The notes: generated from the letters alone by a model not told the origin. A stretch of 64,000 nucleotides of DNA from Nostoc sp. UHCC 0302 (GCF_038096175.1 NZ_CP151099.1:4000501-4064500), one strand, 5' to 3'; shown: positions 34,287 to 44,066, numbered from the stretch's first letter. Program-made: numbers and translations.

Positions 34287-36041
34287 ATGTCTAGTTTATT
34301 TCGTTGGTCATCAGCAAGCACTTCTTTATTAGCTCTGGGAATGACGGCGGCTATATTAAGTCCCATAGTGATTTCTGCCCCAGCTTCATCTCAAGAGACT
34401 GTCCCCACTACTCCCTCTGATACTCCAGGTGCAACACCAGGTACTCCGTCTGATACTCCAGGCGCGACACCAGCTGCCCCGTCTAATACTCCAGGTGCGG
34501 CACCAGCGCCAACTTCCACAGTTAACTTGTCTGATGTTGCCTCGGATTATTGGGCAAGTCCATTCATTCAAGTTTTAGCTGCAAATAACGTAATCGCCGG
34601 GTTTCCTGATGGCACATTTAGACCGAATCAACCTGTGACTCGTGCTGAATTTGCAGCCTTGCTGCAAAAAGCTTTTCCTACCCAAAACACAGTTCGGCAA
34701 AGCTCAGGTGGATTTAGCGATGTTCCTTCTGGCTATTGGGCCGCTGCTGCAATCCAGAGAGCCTACGAAACTGGATTTTTGGCAGGCTATCCAGGTAACG
34801 TGTTTAGACCAAATCAAGAAATCCCCAAGGTACAGGCGCTCGTTTCCATAGCAAATGGTTTGGGTTTTACTAGCAGCGGTAATGCCTCAGAAATTCTCAG
34901 TACCAACTACACCGACGCCTCAGCTATTCCAAACTACGCTGTTAATAGTGTAGCAGCAGCAACACAAAGCAATATTGTTGTCAATTATCCAGATGTTAGA
35001 CAACTCAATCCGCAACAGGCACTAACTCGTGCCGAAGCTGCGGCTATTTTGTACCAAGCTTTAGCTAAGCAGGGACGTGTACAACCCATTGCTAGCAATC
35101 TTCCAGCTGCTAGTTATGTTGTTGGTGGAACAGGCGGTACTCAAGCTGGTAACGACATTGTTTCCCTGGCGGCATCTAGTACTTCCTTTACAACCCTGAC
35201 TTCTTTAATAAAAACAGCTGGTCTAGCTGAAACTCTACAACAACCCGGCCCTTATACAGTTTTCGCTCCCACTGATGAAGCATTTGCTGCTTTACCCGCT
35301 GCCACTCTACAGCAGTTACAGCAACCTGAAAACAGAGAAGCATTGGTTAAGATTTTGAGATACCATGTGGTTCCTGGTTCAGTAACTGCTAGTCAACTCA
35401 CGAGTGGAGAACTGAAAACATTTGAAGACAAACCTGTAAATATTCAAGTTGATCGCGCTAGCAATCAAGTTGCAGTGAACAATGCGAGAGTTATTCAAGC
35501 GGATGTTCCAGCTAGTAATGGTGTCATCCATGCGATTAACCAAGTTCTCGTACCACCTGACGTTAAACTCAGTCAGTTAAGTCAGCCATCGCAACCAAAT
35601 CCTGATACTACTGTTGATGCGGGTAGAGGCACTCGTGGAGGCTCTAGCTATATCGGCGTTGCTGGTAACATTGGTTTGACCGGTGGTGATTCATCTCTGA
35701 GCGAAGGTAACATTGCGGTGATCAGTAAAATTGGTCTGACACGCATTATCTCGGTGCGACCATCGGCGGTGTTTGGTGACAGTACAGTGGTTTTGGTTCC
35801 CCTAACTTTGGATTTTGCTCCACGGCCTGTTAACCCAACTGGACAAGTTTTCCCCGTATCTCCTTATGCAGGTGCTGGCGTAGCTATTAAAACCAATGAT
35901 GACGCTCAGGTGGGATTGTTGTTAACTGGTGGTGTAGATATTCCTTTAGGCTCTCGATTTACACTCAACGGTGCTGCAAGTGCAGCTTTTCTGGATGAAA
36001 CTGATCTTGGGCTGCAACTGGGAGTTGGCTTCAACTTCTAA
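34287..36041 (+). CDS. Exported protein with three SLH domains, a fasciclin domain and a C-terminal beta-rich domain
   Basis: A 584-residue envelope protein. In order: signal peptide (ending about SAPASSQE), a TPSDTPGAT-type repeat linker, three S-layer homology domains (VNLSDVASDYWASPFIQVL, then two more, about residues 70-265), a fasciclin/FAS1 domain (DIVSLAASSTSFTTLTSLIK to HAINQVLVPPDV, about 285-420), and a glycine-rich beta-stranded C-terminus ending GVGFNF. SLH domains should anchor it to peptidoglycan-linked polymer; FAS1 mediates adhesion. The terminal phenylalanine and alternating strands suggest a small outer-membrane barrel or half-barrel. GGAGG eight bases before the ATG fixes the start. 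Confidence 0.9.
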   Translation: MSSLFRWSSASTSLLALGMTAAILSPIVISAPASSQETVPTTPSDTPGATPGTPSDTPGATPAAPSNTPGAAPAPTSTVNLSDVASDYWASPFIQVLAANNVIAGFPDGTFRPNQPVTRAEFAALLQKAFPTQNTVRQSSGGFSDVPSGYWAAAAIQRAYETGFLAGYPGNVFRPNQEIPKVQALVSIANGLGFTSSGNASEILSTNYTDASAIPNYAVNSVAAATQSNIVVNYPDVRQLNPQQALTRAEAAAILYQALAKQGRVQPIASNLPAASYVVGGTGGTQAGNDIVSLAASSTSFTTLTSLIKTAGLAETLQQPGPYTVFAPTDEAFAALPAATLQQLQQPENREALVKILRYHVVPGSVTASQLTSGELKTFEDKPVNIQVDRASNQVAVNNARVIQADVPASNGVIHAINQVLVPPDVKLSQLSQPSQPNPDTTVDAGRGTRGGSSYIGVAGNIGLTGGDSSLSEGNIAVISKIGLTRIISVRPSAVFGDSTVVLVPLTLDFAPRPVNPTGQVFPVSPYAGAGVAIKTNDDAQVGLLLTGGVDIPLGSRFTLNGAASAAFLDETDLGLQLGVGFNF

Positions 36042-36073
36042 CCATAGCTGAGTTGCACTAAAAGTAACACACG

Positions 36074-36101
36074 GTAGGGTAGCAGAGTTACGCTACCCTA
36101 C
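36074..36101. terminator. Bidirectional terminator between convergent genes
   Basis: GTAGGGTAGC (36074-36083) pairs with GCTACCCTAC (36092-36101), loop of eight, followed by tttattt on the plus strand. Confidence 0.75.
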
Positions 36102-36126
36102 TTTATTTAAATTGAGTTTCTCTTCA

Positions 36127-36801
36127 TTACGAATTAGAATGCCGCTTGAGTGCTAGGGTAAGTCCATCTCCAATTGGCACAAGAGACAATGTTATCCGTT
36201 CATCATCGTGTAACTTCTCATTCAAGGCGCGGATAGCTTGGGTACTTTCATCTTGAATTTGGGGATCGGCAACTTGTCCAGACCACAAAACATTATCAAT
36301 AGCAATTAATCCACCCGGACGCACTAATTGCAGCGATCGCTCGTAATATCCATCATAATTTTCTTTATCCGCGTCAATAAAAGCAAAATCAAACGTCTCG
36401 GCTTGCCCATCTGCTAAGAGTGCATCTAAAGTTTTCAAGGCTGGAGCCAAACGCAAGTCAACTTTGTCAGCAACTCCTGCCTGCTGCCAATATCGCCGAG
36501 CGATCGCTGTAAATTCCTCACTGACATCACAAGCAATAATCTTACCATCAGCAGGTAGCGCCAAAGCGACAGAAAGTGAACTGTAACCAGTAAATACGCC
36601 TACTTCCAGGGTTTTTTTCGCTCCAATCAACTGCACCAAAAGCCTCATGAACTGACCTTGTTCTGGTGAAATCTGCATTCCGCTTCTGGGATGTCTGGCA
36701 GTTTCTTGACGCAACTTCCAAAGAATTTCAGGTTCTCGCACAGAAGTAGCTAAAAGGTAGTCGTAAAGTTGGTTATCAAGACCAATACTTTGTGTTGACA
36801 T
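36127..36801 (-). CDS. SAM-dependent O-methyltransferase (caffeoyl-CoA/catechol OMT-like)
   Basis: A 224-residue class I methyltransferase. The SAM-binding motif is [33 protein letters not shown] provides the metal-binding aspartates of cation-dependent O-methyltransferases, and [15 protein letters not shown] follows as in the family. Substrates in this family are catechol-like phenolics or small metabolites; the specific one is unknown. The gene is divergent from the small lipoprotein at 36865 with a 63-bp spacer. Confidence 0.92.
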   Translation of the reverse strand: MSTQSIGLDNQLYDYLLATSVREPEILWKLRQETARHPRSGMQISPEQGQFMRLLVQLIGAKKTLEVGVFTGYSSLSVALALPADGKIIACDVSEEFTAIARRYWQQAGVADKVDLRLAPALKTLDALLADGQAETFDFAFIDADKENYDGYYERSLQLVRPGGLIAIDNVLWSGQVADPQIQDESTQAIRALNEKLHDDERITLSLVPIGDGLTLALKRHSNS

Positions 36802-36864
36802 AGTAAATGAGAGAATTTATGCAACTACAGCTATACTAACCCTGAGTAGTATATCTGAAGTAAG

Positions 36865-37272
36865 ATGGTGCGGTTAGTTTTGACAGCAATATTGCTGGTG
36901 CTATTGACAGCTTGTGGCAGTATTGGGCTGCTACCGACTAGCGAGTTAGTACAGAAAGCGATCGCACTTGAGTTAAAGCAAACTCAACAGCAACTCAACC
37001 AAAAGCTAGATTTAGATTTCCGAAGCTTTGAAATCAAGCGTTTATCTATTAAGCAAGAACAACCCATAACAATTGAAAATTTACCAGCTTTCCGTGTTCT
37101 AGGAACTTATGACTTGATTGCCAAGCTACCAAAAAGAGAGTTAACGCAACCCAAAAAACCGTTTGAAGTTTACTTACAAATTCAGCAAGAAGGCAAAACT
37201 TGGCGGTTGCTACTTCCAGAAAAGACTAGCAAAGATAGTCAACGCATTTGGCGTAGCTATTTAATTCAATAG
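36865..37272 (+). CDS. Small putative lipoprotein of unknown function
   Basis: A 135-residue exported protein. Residues 1-17 form a lipoprotein signal with lipobox LLTAC (Cys17). The mature part is charged, with a predicted helix (residues about 27-50, rich in K, Q and E) followed by beta strands. I recognise no family. It may be anchored in the inner or outer membrane facing the periplasm. Confidence 0.72.
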   Translation: MVRLVLTAILLVLLTACGSIGLLPTSELVQKAIALELKQTQQQLNQKLDLDFRSFEIKRLSIKQEQPITIENLPAFRVLGTYDLIAKLPKRELTQPKKPFEVYLQIQQEGKTWRLLLPEKTSKDSQRIWRSYLIQ

Positions 37273-37389
37273 CAAGTATGTGCAACTATCAAAACTATCA
37301 CAAGTGTTTCTGTTGTTACTTTGAGAAAAGGGTAATAAGAAACTTATTGGATAAATATTTTTTTGTTTCACGTAGAGGCATAGAGAAGC

Positions 37390-37854
37390 CTAGTGAAATT
37401 CTGTGTATCCTGTACCGTCATCTTCTGCAAGAATTACAAAATCAAAGGATTCAACTAACGCCTGTATTGCACCAGTTCCGCCATAGGGATAGCTAAAGGG
37501 TTCAAACTCAAGTCTAGCTTTATCGGCAGAAACCATACTACAAGCAATTAATTGATATTCACAATTTTGAAAAGCATCAAACATAGACTCAAAGTCCCAA
37601 GGAGTTTCAAGACTAAGATCTGTCCACCTCTGTTCTACAGGTGTTGCAAACCAGCGGCGGTAATATTCAGTCTCTTCCTCTCCACTTGGCCACCAAAAAT
37701 GTGATAGTGCTTTGTGATCAAAAAAAATTAGCCAATCTTCTTCATTACGCCAAGAATTGTTGTCTTTATCTTTCTTAATTTCGTTGAAAACTTGACAAAG
37801 AGTATTAAATCTTTTTAAATCATCTACTTGAAACTCTACAAAGCAGTATTCCAT
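37390..37854 (-). CDS. Unknown acidic protein, 154 residues
   Basis: MEYCFVEFQVDDLKRF... is rich in aromatic and acidic residues (WRNEEDWLIFFD, FWWPSGEEETEYYRRW) and has no signal or membrane segment. The start at 37854 is chosen because the 25 codons upstream look non-coding; the preceding purine-rich agagag is only a weak ribosome binding site. Family not recognised. Confidence 0.6.
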   Translation of the reverse strand: MEYCFVEFQVDDLKRFNTLCQVFNEIKKDKDNNSWRNEEDWLIFFDHKALSHFWWPSGEEETEYYRRWFATPVEQRWTDLSLETPWDFESMFDAFQNCEYQLIACSMVSADKARLEFEPFSYPYGGTGAIQALVESFDFVILAEDDGTGYTEFH

Positions 37855-37998
37855 TATTTCTCTCTTATTTATTTCTAAGTAGTGGTTCATTTTATTTATA
37901 TATGTATGTGCAGCTAGAAGAACCATCACAAATATATTTGTATAACTGAGAACTCATAGCCATGATCGAGGTGATGGTTTCATCGGAGACAGGGCAAA

Positions 37999-38772
37999 AT
38001 GTATATTAATTTTTTCATTAGTTCAATTGTTGGAATTGTGGTTACGGTGCTGGTAGCTTTTGGCTTACTGCAATGGTTGCACATACCTGCTGGTAATTTT
38101 CTCGATTGGGTGATTGGTGGTGCAAGTTTTTGGTGGCTGTTAGTAATTGTTACCGTACCGTGGAATGTGCATTTTCAAGCCAAAGAAGTTTTAGCAGAAG
38201 CAGCACAGTCGCAGGAGAAAGGAATTCCAGTTGATCAGAAACAAGTCAAGTACGTTAACTTGTTGGCAAAGCGATCGCTTTGGGTGGCGATCGCCTTACA
38301 CTTGTTCTCAACTGTTGGTCTTTATACTCTGGCTGCTACTGGTATTAGTACCGTGGGATATGTCAGTTCTGGTGCAGCTTTGTTACTAACTATTTTGCGT
38401 CCAGCAATTCGGGCTTACGAATATTTATATGCACGATTAGCGATGATTCGCCAAGAATGGAAGTATCCCCGTGAAGATATTGTCGAACTTCGTGATCGCT
38501 TTAATTTTTTAGAAGAGAAAGTTCGGCAAATAGAAGACCAACTTAATTCAGAACAACCTGACTCATTGCCAGCCACTCAACAACGCTTTGCCGAAACAAC
38601 TCGTAGAGAATTAGCTCAGATTGCTGCCAATTTAGAACAATTACGAGCGACAAACCAAACTGAACATGAACGACTGACGCGGGAAGCAAGAAATGCGATC
38701 GCAGAACTTTCCACCGATGGACAATTTCTCGATCATGTCCGCGAAATTATCCGATTTTTTAAATCAGCCTAA
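37999..38772 (+). CDS. Membrane protein with C-terminal coiled coil
   Basis: A 257-residue protein with about four hydrophobic helices in the first 150 residues: one at 6-28, FWWLLVIVTVP, LWVAIALHLFSTVGLYTLAA, and VSSGAALLLTILRP. A highly charged helical tail from about 160 to 250 follows (ELRDRFNFLEEKVRQIEDQL and similar), a likely cytoplasmic coiled coil. Function unknown. It is convergent with the PEP-CTERM gene and separated by a perfect hairpin. Confidence 0.75.
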   Translation: MYINFFISSIVGIVVTVLVAFGLLQWLHIPAGNFLDWVIGGASFWWLLVIVTVPWNVHFQAKEVLAEAAQSQEKGIPVDQKQVKYVNLLAKRSLWVAIALHLFSTVGLYTLAATGISTVGYVSSGAALLLTILRPAIRAYEYLYARLAMIRQEWKYPREDIVELRDRFNFLEEKVRQIEDQLNSEQPDSLPATQQRFAETTRRELAQIAANLEQLRATNQTEHERLTREARNAIAELSTDGQFLDHVREIIRFFKSA

Positions 38773-38810
38773 TTAGACCGATTCAATTAATGATTGCAAT
38801 AAATCCAGAA

Positions 38811-38839
38811 GTAGAGACGTTGCAGTGCAACGTCTCTAC
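38811..38839. terminator. Palindromic repeat acting as bidirectional terminator
   Basis: GTAGAGACGTTGCA and TGCAACGTCTCTAC form a 14-bp stem almost without loop. It resembles the gtagagacgcgat palindrome family at 52090, 53558 and 57076. Confidence 0.6.
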
Positions 38840-38990
38840 TATTTATAAATTTTTATTATTTTAGCTCTAGTTATAATATAATTTTCATAAATATTTGCAA
38901 TAAATCAATTGCCTTTAGGGGTGTATATTTGTACGCTCTGAAGTTTATATTTTTAGCAATAATTTCGTATGAAGGAAAAGGAATTATTTT

Positions 38991-40127
38991 CTATTGTCTT
39001 TTGCGCTTGAATCCTAAACCAATACTTATGGCAGCTAAGCTTAGTAGACCCAAGGTTGATTTAGGTTCTGGAACTGATTCAGAAACCACTAGGGGTGTTA
39101 GAAGATAAGCATGAGATTGACCATTTAAGAAACCTCTACCTACAATTTGCCCTTTATTGTTAATATCCCTTGCATCCTCTAGTTCCCAATTCAAATTATC
39201 AACAATTAAATTATTAAGATCCTGTAGTTGACCATCCCACAAGAAAGGATGGCGTTGTCCAGTTAGAGGAGAAATTTCAGAAATACTTGAGTACCCAATT
39301 ACCTGACCCAAGTCATTAATGCCTGTAGCTACACTATAAGTATTTTCATTAGAACCAAGAATACCTAAGCCAAATACATCACCATTAGACCACAATACAG
39401 CTTCACCATTTGACGATCCAACCACCTGTCCTACGTTATTAATATCGGAAGCACTATTCTCCGAAGACCCATCCAGTGCAGGTAATTCAACTACTTGACC
39501 TTGAGTTAATACAACAGCACTAGAGCCAAAAACAGGCGGTTTTCTGAGAGGCACAGAGATACCAGCAATTTGACCTAAATTATTAATTTCTGTAGGAATG
39601 CAAGATGGATTATTAGAAGAAGTTAAACCTGTTTTAATACCGTTTTTCCACAACCAGCCTAAAAATTGATCTTGACCTTTTGAGTTGGTGAACAATACAC
39701 TACCAACTACGTGACCTAAATCGTTAATTGCTTCTGCCCTGTTGAAATTAGTAATGCCGTTAAAAGAGCCTAGATCAGTAACAATATTTTGATTACCTAA
39801 AAGAGGATGATCTCCATTTAAGTCTGAAGAAGTACCTACTATTTGACCACTATTATTAATATCAAGAACAATACCATTTATGCTATTGAACGCTGTTAAA
39901 TCAGTAAGATTACCATTTGACCATAAAAAACTTTTCTCATTATTAAGAATCACTTGACCAACATCATTAATTCTGTTTGGGGATAAGCCAGGATAGCCAC
40001 CAAAAGAACCTAAATCAGTAATAGAATACAAAGGTACTGCTTGAGCAGATTTAACTCCAATCAACGCCAAGCTCAAAGCGGCTCCAGCGCTTATAGTAGC
40101 TAATTTTGTAAAGATATTATTTTCCAT
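38991..40127 (-). CDS. Exported PEP-CTERM protein with HAF-type repeats
   Basis: A 378-residue secreted protein. Signal peptide: SAGAALSLALIGVKSAQAVP. The body is a series of repeats centred on 'INxxGQVVG' (INDVGQVILN, INNSGQIVGTS, INDLGHVVGS, INNLGQIAGI, INNVGQVVGSS, INDLGQVIGYS, INNKGQIVGRG), likely a beta-propeller or similar. The C-terminus is a PEP-CTERM sorting tail: VPEPKSTLGLLSLAAISIGL followed by KRKR. Such tails are cleaved by an exosortase in EPS-producing bacteria. AAGGA precedes the ATG. Confidence 0.92.
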   Translation of the reverse strand: MENNIFTKLATISAGAALSLALIGVKSAQAVPLYSITDLGSFGGYPGLSPNRINDVGQVILNNEKSFLWSNGNLTDLTAFNSINGIVLDINNSGQIVGTSSDLNGDHPLLGNQNIVTDLGSFNGITNFNRAEAINDLGHVVGSVLFTNSKGQDQFLGWLWKNGIKTGLTSSNNPSCIPTEINNLGQIAGISVPLRKPPVFGSSAVVLTQGQVVELPALDGSSENSASDINNVGQVVGSSNGEAVLWSNGDVFGLGILGSNENTYSVATGINDLGQVIGYSSISEISPLTGQRHPFLWDGQLQDLNNLIVDNLNWELEDARDINNKGQIVGRGFLNGQSHAYLLTPLVVSESVPEPKSTLGLLSLAAISIGLGFKRKRQ

Positions 40128-40319
40128 TTTCCTTTTTTGTAATAGAGGTGACTATTCTCTCTGCCTTCTCTGTCTTAAAAAGTTCTGAATCTAAGAAAGC
40201 CACTGCTTAGAACTTAGGTGAAGCGTAAAGTCAAGAGGTTAAAAAGGAGTTTTTAGCTAAAATTTTTCCCAACCTTGAGAGGCTAGTCTTGAGTATAACA
40301 AACTACCGAGACTTTTCAG

Positions 40320-40510
40320 AATGTAATTTCGGAAGCATAAGTCCTTCGGACACGCTACGCGAACGCAAAGCCTTGTTTTTTGTTGCGAATGCCTAAGTCC
40401 TAACATTACTGGAATCCGTCACCGCACCACTTAACGCGATCGCTTTTGGTATTACACAAAATGCGTAGGCGTAGCCCGTCGTAGACATCGCACTAAAGAA
40501 CAGATAAATC
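40320..40510. repeat. Interspersed repeat fragments upstream of the tandem array
   Basis: Pieces resembling gtccttcggacacgctacgcg and gcgtaggcgtagcccgtcgtagac, related to the larger element at 45664-45735. They sit in the 800-bp spacer between the PEP-CTERM gene and the 62-bp array. Confidence 0.55.
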
Positions 40511-40608
40511 TCTTATACGCTTTGCCTTTGCTGATTAAGTTGAATTCAATAAGCAAAAACAGATATTGCTTACTCAAACCCCAGTTTGCTTACTCAAAAT
40601 GTTTAATT

Positions 40609-40816
40609 GCTTACTCATTTCAGTAAATTCAGCAAGCATTTACAGATATTGCTTTCTCAAACTGGAGTTTGCTTACTCATTTCAGTAGATTCAGCAAGCA
40701 TTTACAGATATTGCTTTCTCAAACTGGGGTTTGCTTACTCATTTCAGTAGATTCAGCAAGCATTTACAGATATTGCTTTCTCAAACTGGAGTTTGCTTAC
40801 TCATTTCAGTAAATCG
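40609..40816. repeat. 62-bp tandem repeat array
   Basis: Units start at 40609, 40671, 40733 and 40795 (the last partial), each beginning gcttactcatttcagta and containing cagcaagcatttacagata and gctttctcaaactgg. Differences between full units are only a few bases. Degenerate half-units lie just upstream from about 40551. The array ends about 130 bp before the next gene. It is contiguous, without unique spacers, so it is not a CRISPR array. Confidence 0.95.
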
Positions 40817-40944
40817 CGCATTCATTACAACTCTTGCCGTGTAGCAAAAGCCATTAGAGATTTGCCGGAATTCTCTCAGGCTGATCAATACGTAAATTTT
40901 TTAAAGTAAAGAATATTAACTTTACCTCATAAAAGGTGTACATA

Positions 40945-41361
40945 ATGGCTCGGAAAAAAAGAAGCTCTCAAGTGTTAGAAAAGGCAGTACGTCGCGCAGC
41001 TGGCATTAATTCAATTGGTGTGAATTTAGATTTAGGCAATGGACTCACCCAGCCTGCCTTCTCAACTCTAATTGAGACGATGCGAACTCAAGAGAATGCG
41101 TACAACACTGCTCTTTCTAACCTAGATAAGTTGTATCGCGAAATGCTAGAAACAGAAGACGAATTAGCAGATATGGCAGAGCATATGCTAATGGCAGTTG
41201 GGACTCGATATGGCAAAAGCAGTGTGGAGTATGGTATGGCGGGAGGTGTTCCTAAAAGCCAGCGCCGCAGGGGACTGCGAGGCGAGTCGCCAGCTCCCAC
41301 ACAACAACCGTCATTTGTTGCTACTGTCAACGGCAACGGCAGCAAAGCAGCTACAACTTAG
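40945..41361 (+). CDS. Small basic-start protein of unknown function, beside the restriction-modification gene
   Basis: A 138-residue protein beginning MARKKRSSQVLEKAVRRAAG. A helical middle (EKAVRRAAGINSIG and DELADMAEHMLMAVG) and a glycine/serine/asparagine-rich end follow. AAGG lies about six bases upstream of the ATG at 40945, favouring it over the GTG nine bases earlier. I see no DNA-binding motif I could name with confidence. Its convergent placement with the methyltransferase-nuclease gene does not by itself imply a link. Confidence 0.6.
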   Translation: MARKKRSSQVLEKAVRRAAGINSIGVNLDLGNGLTQPAFSTLIETMRTQENAYNTALSNLDKLYREMLETEDELADMAEHMLMAVGTRYGKSSVEYGMAGGVPKSQRRRGLRGESPAPTQQPSFVATVNGNGSKAATT

Positions 41362-41438
41362 GATGTGCGTCAGTAGAATTTGTAGTGACTTCTACTACAA
41401 AAGTTATTCTTCCAAAGAATTGGTATCAATTAGTATAT

Positions 41439-44018
41439 TTAAGAAGTTTTCTTCTTTCCTCTTTGGTAAGCCTGTAATAAATATTCACCATTGAAGTGAA
41501 TTAAGTGGGTTGCATCTTCAGCAACCCAGACATCTGTTTCCCAAGCAATATCTGCCAAGTATTCTACCATTGCCTTACAGCTAAGAAATGTTGTCACCAT
41601 AACCAGAGGTACTTTGATTCCTTGGAATAAAGTTTCAAGTTCCTTCTTTCGCTTAGGATTAATTGGGCCATGTGACGTTACAGCTTCAATCAACACTAAC
41701 CAGTTACTTGTGATTAAATGAATGATGACATCTGGCATTTTACCGTGAGAATCGACAGTAACACCTAAATCTGTTAACGCTACTTCATCAAAGTGAGCAA
41801 ACTTTTCATCTGTATCACCAATATAGATAAGCTTTCCACCAGGAGTAAAACGAGGAGCAAAATCAGTAATAATTTTCTCAATTAAAATATTCTGGCCACC
41901 AGGCGATAAAGTTTTAATTTTACCGTCAATTACTATTGGAATGCGAGACATTTCACGCTCTTGAGCATACTGCTTTTTCAAGGTTTCAATCGAAGCAAGG
42001 TAAGTGCGGATGCTCTTTTCCCATTCACCAGTACCGTAAGTTCGTAATAGTTCAAGCGCACTCTCTTCAATCTGATAAACAGTTTTGGGGCTGTTGATAG
42101 GACGGCTCGGATCATCTGGATTAACAACTATCAAAGCTGCATCAAGAAATTGATGTACTGTCTGGCGGCGAACTGTTTCTCTTGTATTAGGCTTATAAGT
42201 TTTGCCATAGTACTGAGCCATGAAGTCCATCATCGGCGTAATTCCCATTAAAGGGGAAGCTGCTGATTGCCAAGAGTCTAACGGTTTTAAGTCAAGCAAT
42301 GCTAGAAGAGTTAAGGCTGAGCGATCATTAAGTTGTCCTTTGGGAAAGCCTAAATAAGCTAGGATTTGCAGTGCTTCATCAATTCGAGACTTAATTGCGA
42401 TCGGGTTATTGCTTGACTGATTTGTCATACTCAGTAGCTTATCTTCTATAAGTTCATCAATTTCTCGCACAGAGGGAAACTGCTGTTTAATCTCAGTACC
42501 TAAAGATAATAACTGTTCTAAAGTAGGGTACTTTAATTGTCGTAAATCTGTGGCATTGACCTGAGTATGCCCATTAAACAATCGAAAGAAAGAATCAACC
42601 AGGGTTGAATTGAGATAAACAGCAAGCCCACGAGCTAAGGTAAGGCTAAGTCCACGCCCATCTTTATGAAAGTAATTCAAATGATTTTCAAAACCGACAT
42701 AAGCATAATCAAATTGGTCGGCATCATAAACCACCGCAACAATCCGTCTTTTCTCTTCTTTGGAGGAGAATCTTTTGCATAAGACGTAATGCTCATTTGG
42801 TATTAACAGCTTCTCTGTTTCTGCTGTATGCGCTATAGCTTGAGGCTTTTTAGTTATTTTTGGATGTTCTACATATCCAACCGAGAAATTAACCGGGTAA
42901 ATCAAAGGAACAGTGTTTTTTTCTGAATTTGTTCTTAAATAATCTTTTGCTCGAAAATCAACAACCCGTCCAGTTGAAACTGTCAGTTCCAAGTCTTTTA
43001 ATGTGCAAGTGAAAAGCGACATTCGTTGCACAATTTGCTGACTAATCCTATCTGGAAGGATATGAATGAACTGTTCTGGATCATCAAAGTGGACTAAATC
43101 TGCATATGGTACAGAGTTTAACAGAATAAAGTCATCCTTAGCACCAAAGCTAGTATTGATTATTACGTTGCTAAACTTTTGTTCTTGTTTCGTAGCTTGG
43201 ATGATGAGAGTTTCCTGTAAAACATTATCGTCATTAAATGCTTCTTGTCGTGACTCAAAAAGATGTAATTGCTGTAGAGCCATCATCTCCAAAAACATCT
43301 TACGGAAGTCACGAAAATAAGGCCCATTGCAAAAACTACGCGGGGTAATAGCAACAAACTCCCCTTTTGGTTTTAGAAGTTGTGCTGTAGCAGCCATAAA
43401 ACCAGTATAAAGATTGCTAGTCTCCAAACCGATTGAACGCAGCAATTCGCGTACTTTACTATTAGCGTTGATTTTTAAATAAGGTGGATTGAGGATAGCA
43501 TGAGTAAATTCTGGTGTGTTTGCACTATTCAAAAAACTAATTTGAAGTAGTCTAACTGTATCTTCGATAAAATCAGTCTCACGAATTTCGTAATAGAAGG
43601 AAATACCCAGATGCTGACATTGTTTCTCACATAACTCTAGAGTCTGGCGTAAATATCCAATTAGAAAAGGGTCAATTTCATAGGCGACAACGCGCAAACT
43701 TGAAGTTTGTTGATGGGCGCATACTTTTGCCACAAAAGCAGCTAGTAATGAACCAATTCCTGCTCCAGCATCAAGCAAAGATATTTCCGGCAAATCCAGC
43801 CTATTAAACATACCAGCCATTAATTCTGCTACTGAGGCGGGAGTCAAAAACTGACCCATTGACCCTTTATTGTCTCGCAATAGCTTCAAACTTGCTACAG
43901 CCCGACGAAGATCCACTTCTGTAAGCAAGTTTTTACTTGATACTTCTGCTAAACTGCTGAAGTTTAAATTACTATTATGATTCGCTACAAACACTCTACT
44001 ACTTGATGGGACAATCAC
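41439..44018 (-). CDS. Single-chain restriction-modification enzyme: Eco57I-type DNA methyltransferase fused to BsuBI/PstI-type nuclease
   Basis: An 859-residue fusion. The N-terminal N6-adenine methyltransferase has GQFLTP (55-60), DAGAGIGSL (83-91, SAM motif) and catalytic NPPY (177-180). A target-recognition-like region follows to about 500 (GHTQVNATDLRQLKYPTLEQ). The C-terminal part carries the BsuBI/PstI restriction nuclease signature, an N-terminal helical region then GKMPDVIIHL...LIEAVTSHGPINPKRK (about 759-790), with PD (762-763) and Glu778. PstI and BsuBI cut CTGCAG with a separate methylase; here both activities are in one chain. The start is GTG with AAGGAG 15 bases upstream. Confidence 0.88.
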   Translation of the reverse strand: MIVPSSSRVFVANHNSNLNFSSLAEVSSKNLLTEVDLRRAVASLKLLRDNKGSMGQFLTPASVAELMAGMFNRLDLPEISLLDAGAGIGSLLAAFVAKVCAHQQTSSLRVVAYEIDPFLIGYLRQTLELCEKQCQHLGISFYYEIRETDFIEDTVRLLQISFLNSANTPEFTHAILNPPYLKINANSKVRELLRSIGLETSNLYTGFMAATAQLLKPKGEFVAITPRSFCNGPYFRDFRKMFLEMMALQQLHLFESRQEAFNDDNVLQETLIIQATKQEQKFSNVIINTSFGAKDDFILLNSVPYADLVHFDDPEQFIHILPDRISQQIVQRMSLFTCTLKDLELTVSTGRVVDFRAKDYLRTNSEKNTVPLIYPVNFSVGYVEHPKITKKPQAIAHTAETEKLLIPNEHYVLCKRFSSKEEKRRIVAVVYDADQFDYAYVGFENHLNYFHKDGRGLSLTLARGLAVYLNSTLVDSFFRLFNGHTQVNATDLRQLKYPTLEQLLSLGTEIKQQFPSVREIDELIEDKLLSMTNQSSNNPIAIKSRIDEALQILAYLGFPKGQLNDRSALTLLALLDLKPLDSWQSAASPLMGITPMMDFMAQYYGKTYKPNTRETVRRQTVHQFLDAALIVVNPDDPSRPINSPKTVYQIEESALELLRTYGTGEWEKSIRTYLASIETLKKQYAQEREMSRIPIVIDGKIKTLSPGGQNILIEKIITDFAPRFTPGGKLIYIGDTDEKFAHFDEVALTDLGVTVDSHGKMPDVIIHLITSNWLVLIEAVTSHGPINPKRKKELETLFQGIKVPLVMVTTFLSCKAMVEYLADIAWETDVWVAEDATHLIHFNGEYLLQAYQRGKKKTS

Positions 44019-44066
44019 TGTTTGTTTTGTTAACTCCTTCTTCGAGATGAGGGAGAAATAACTCCT

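Noticed and set aside
40551-40817. 62-bp repeats as a CRISPR array
   Set aside because: The repeats are contiguous and near-identical over the full unit, with no unique spacers and no cas gene nearby.
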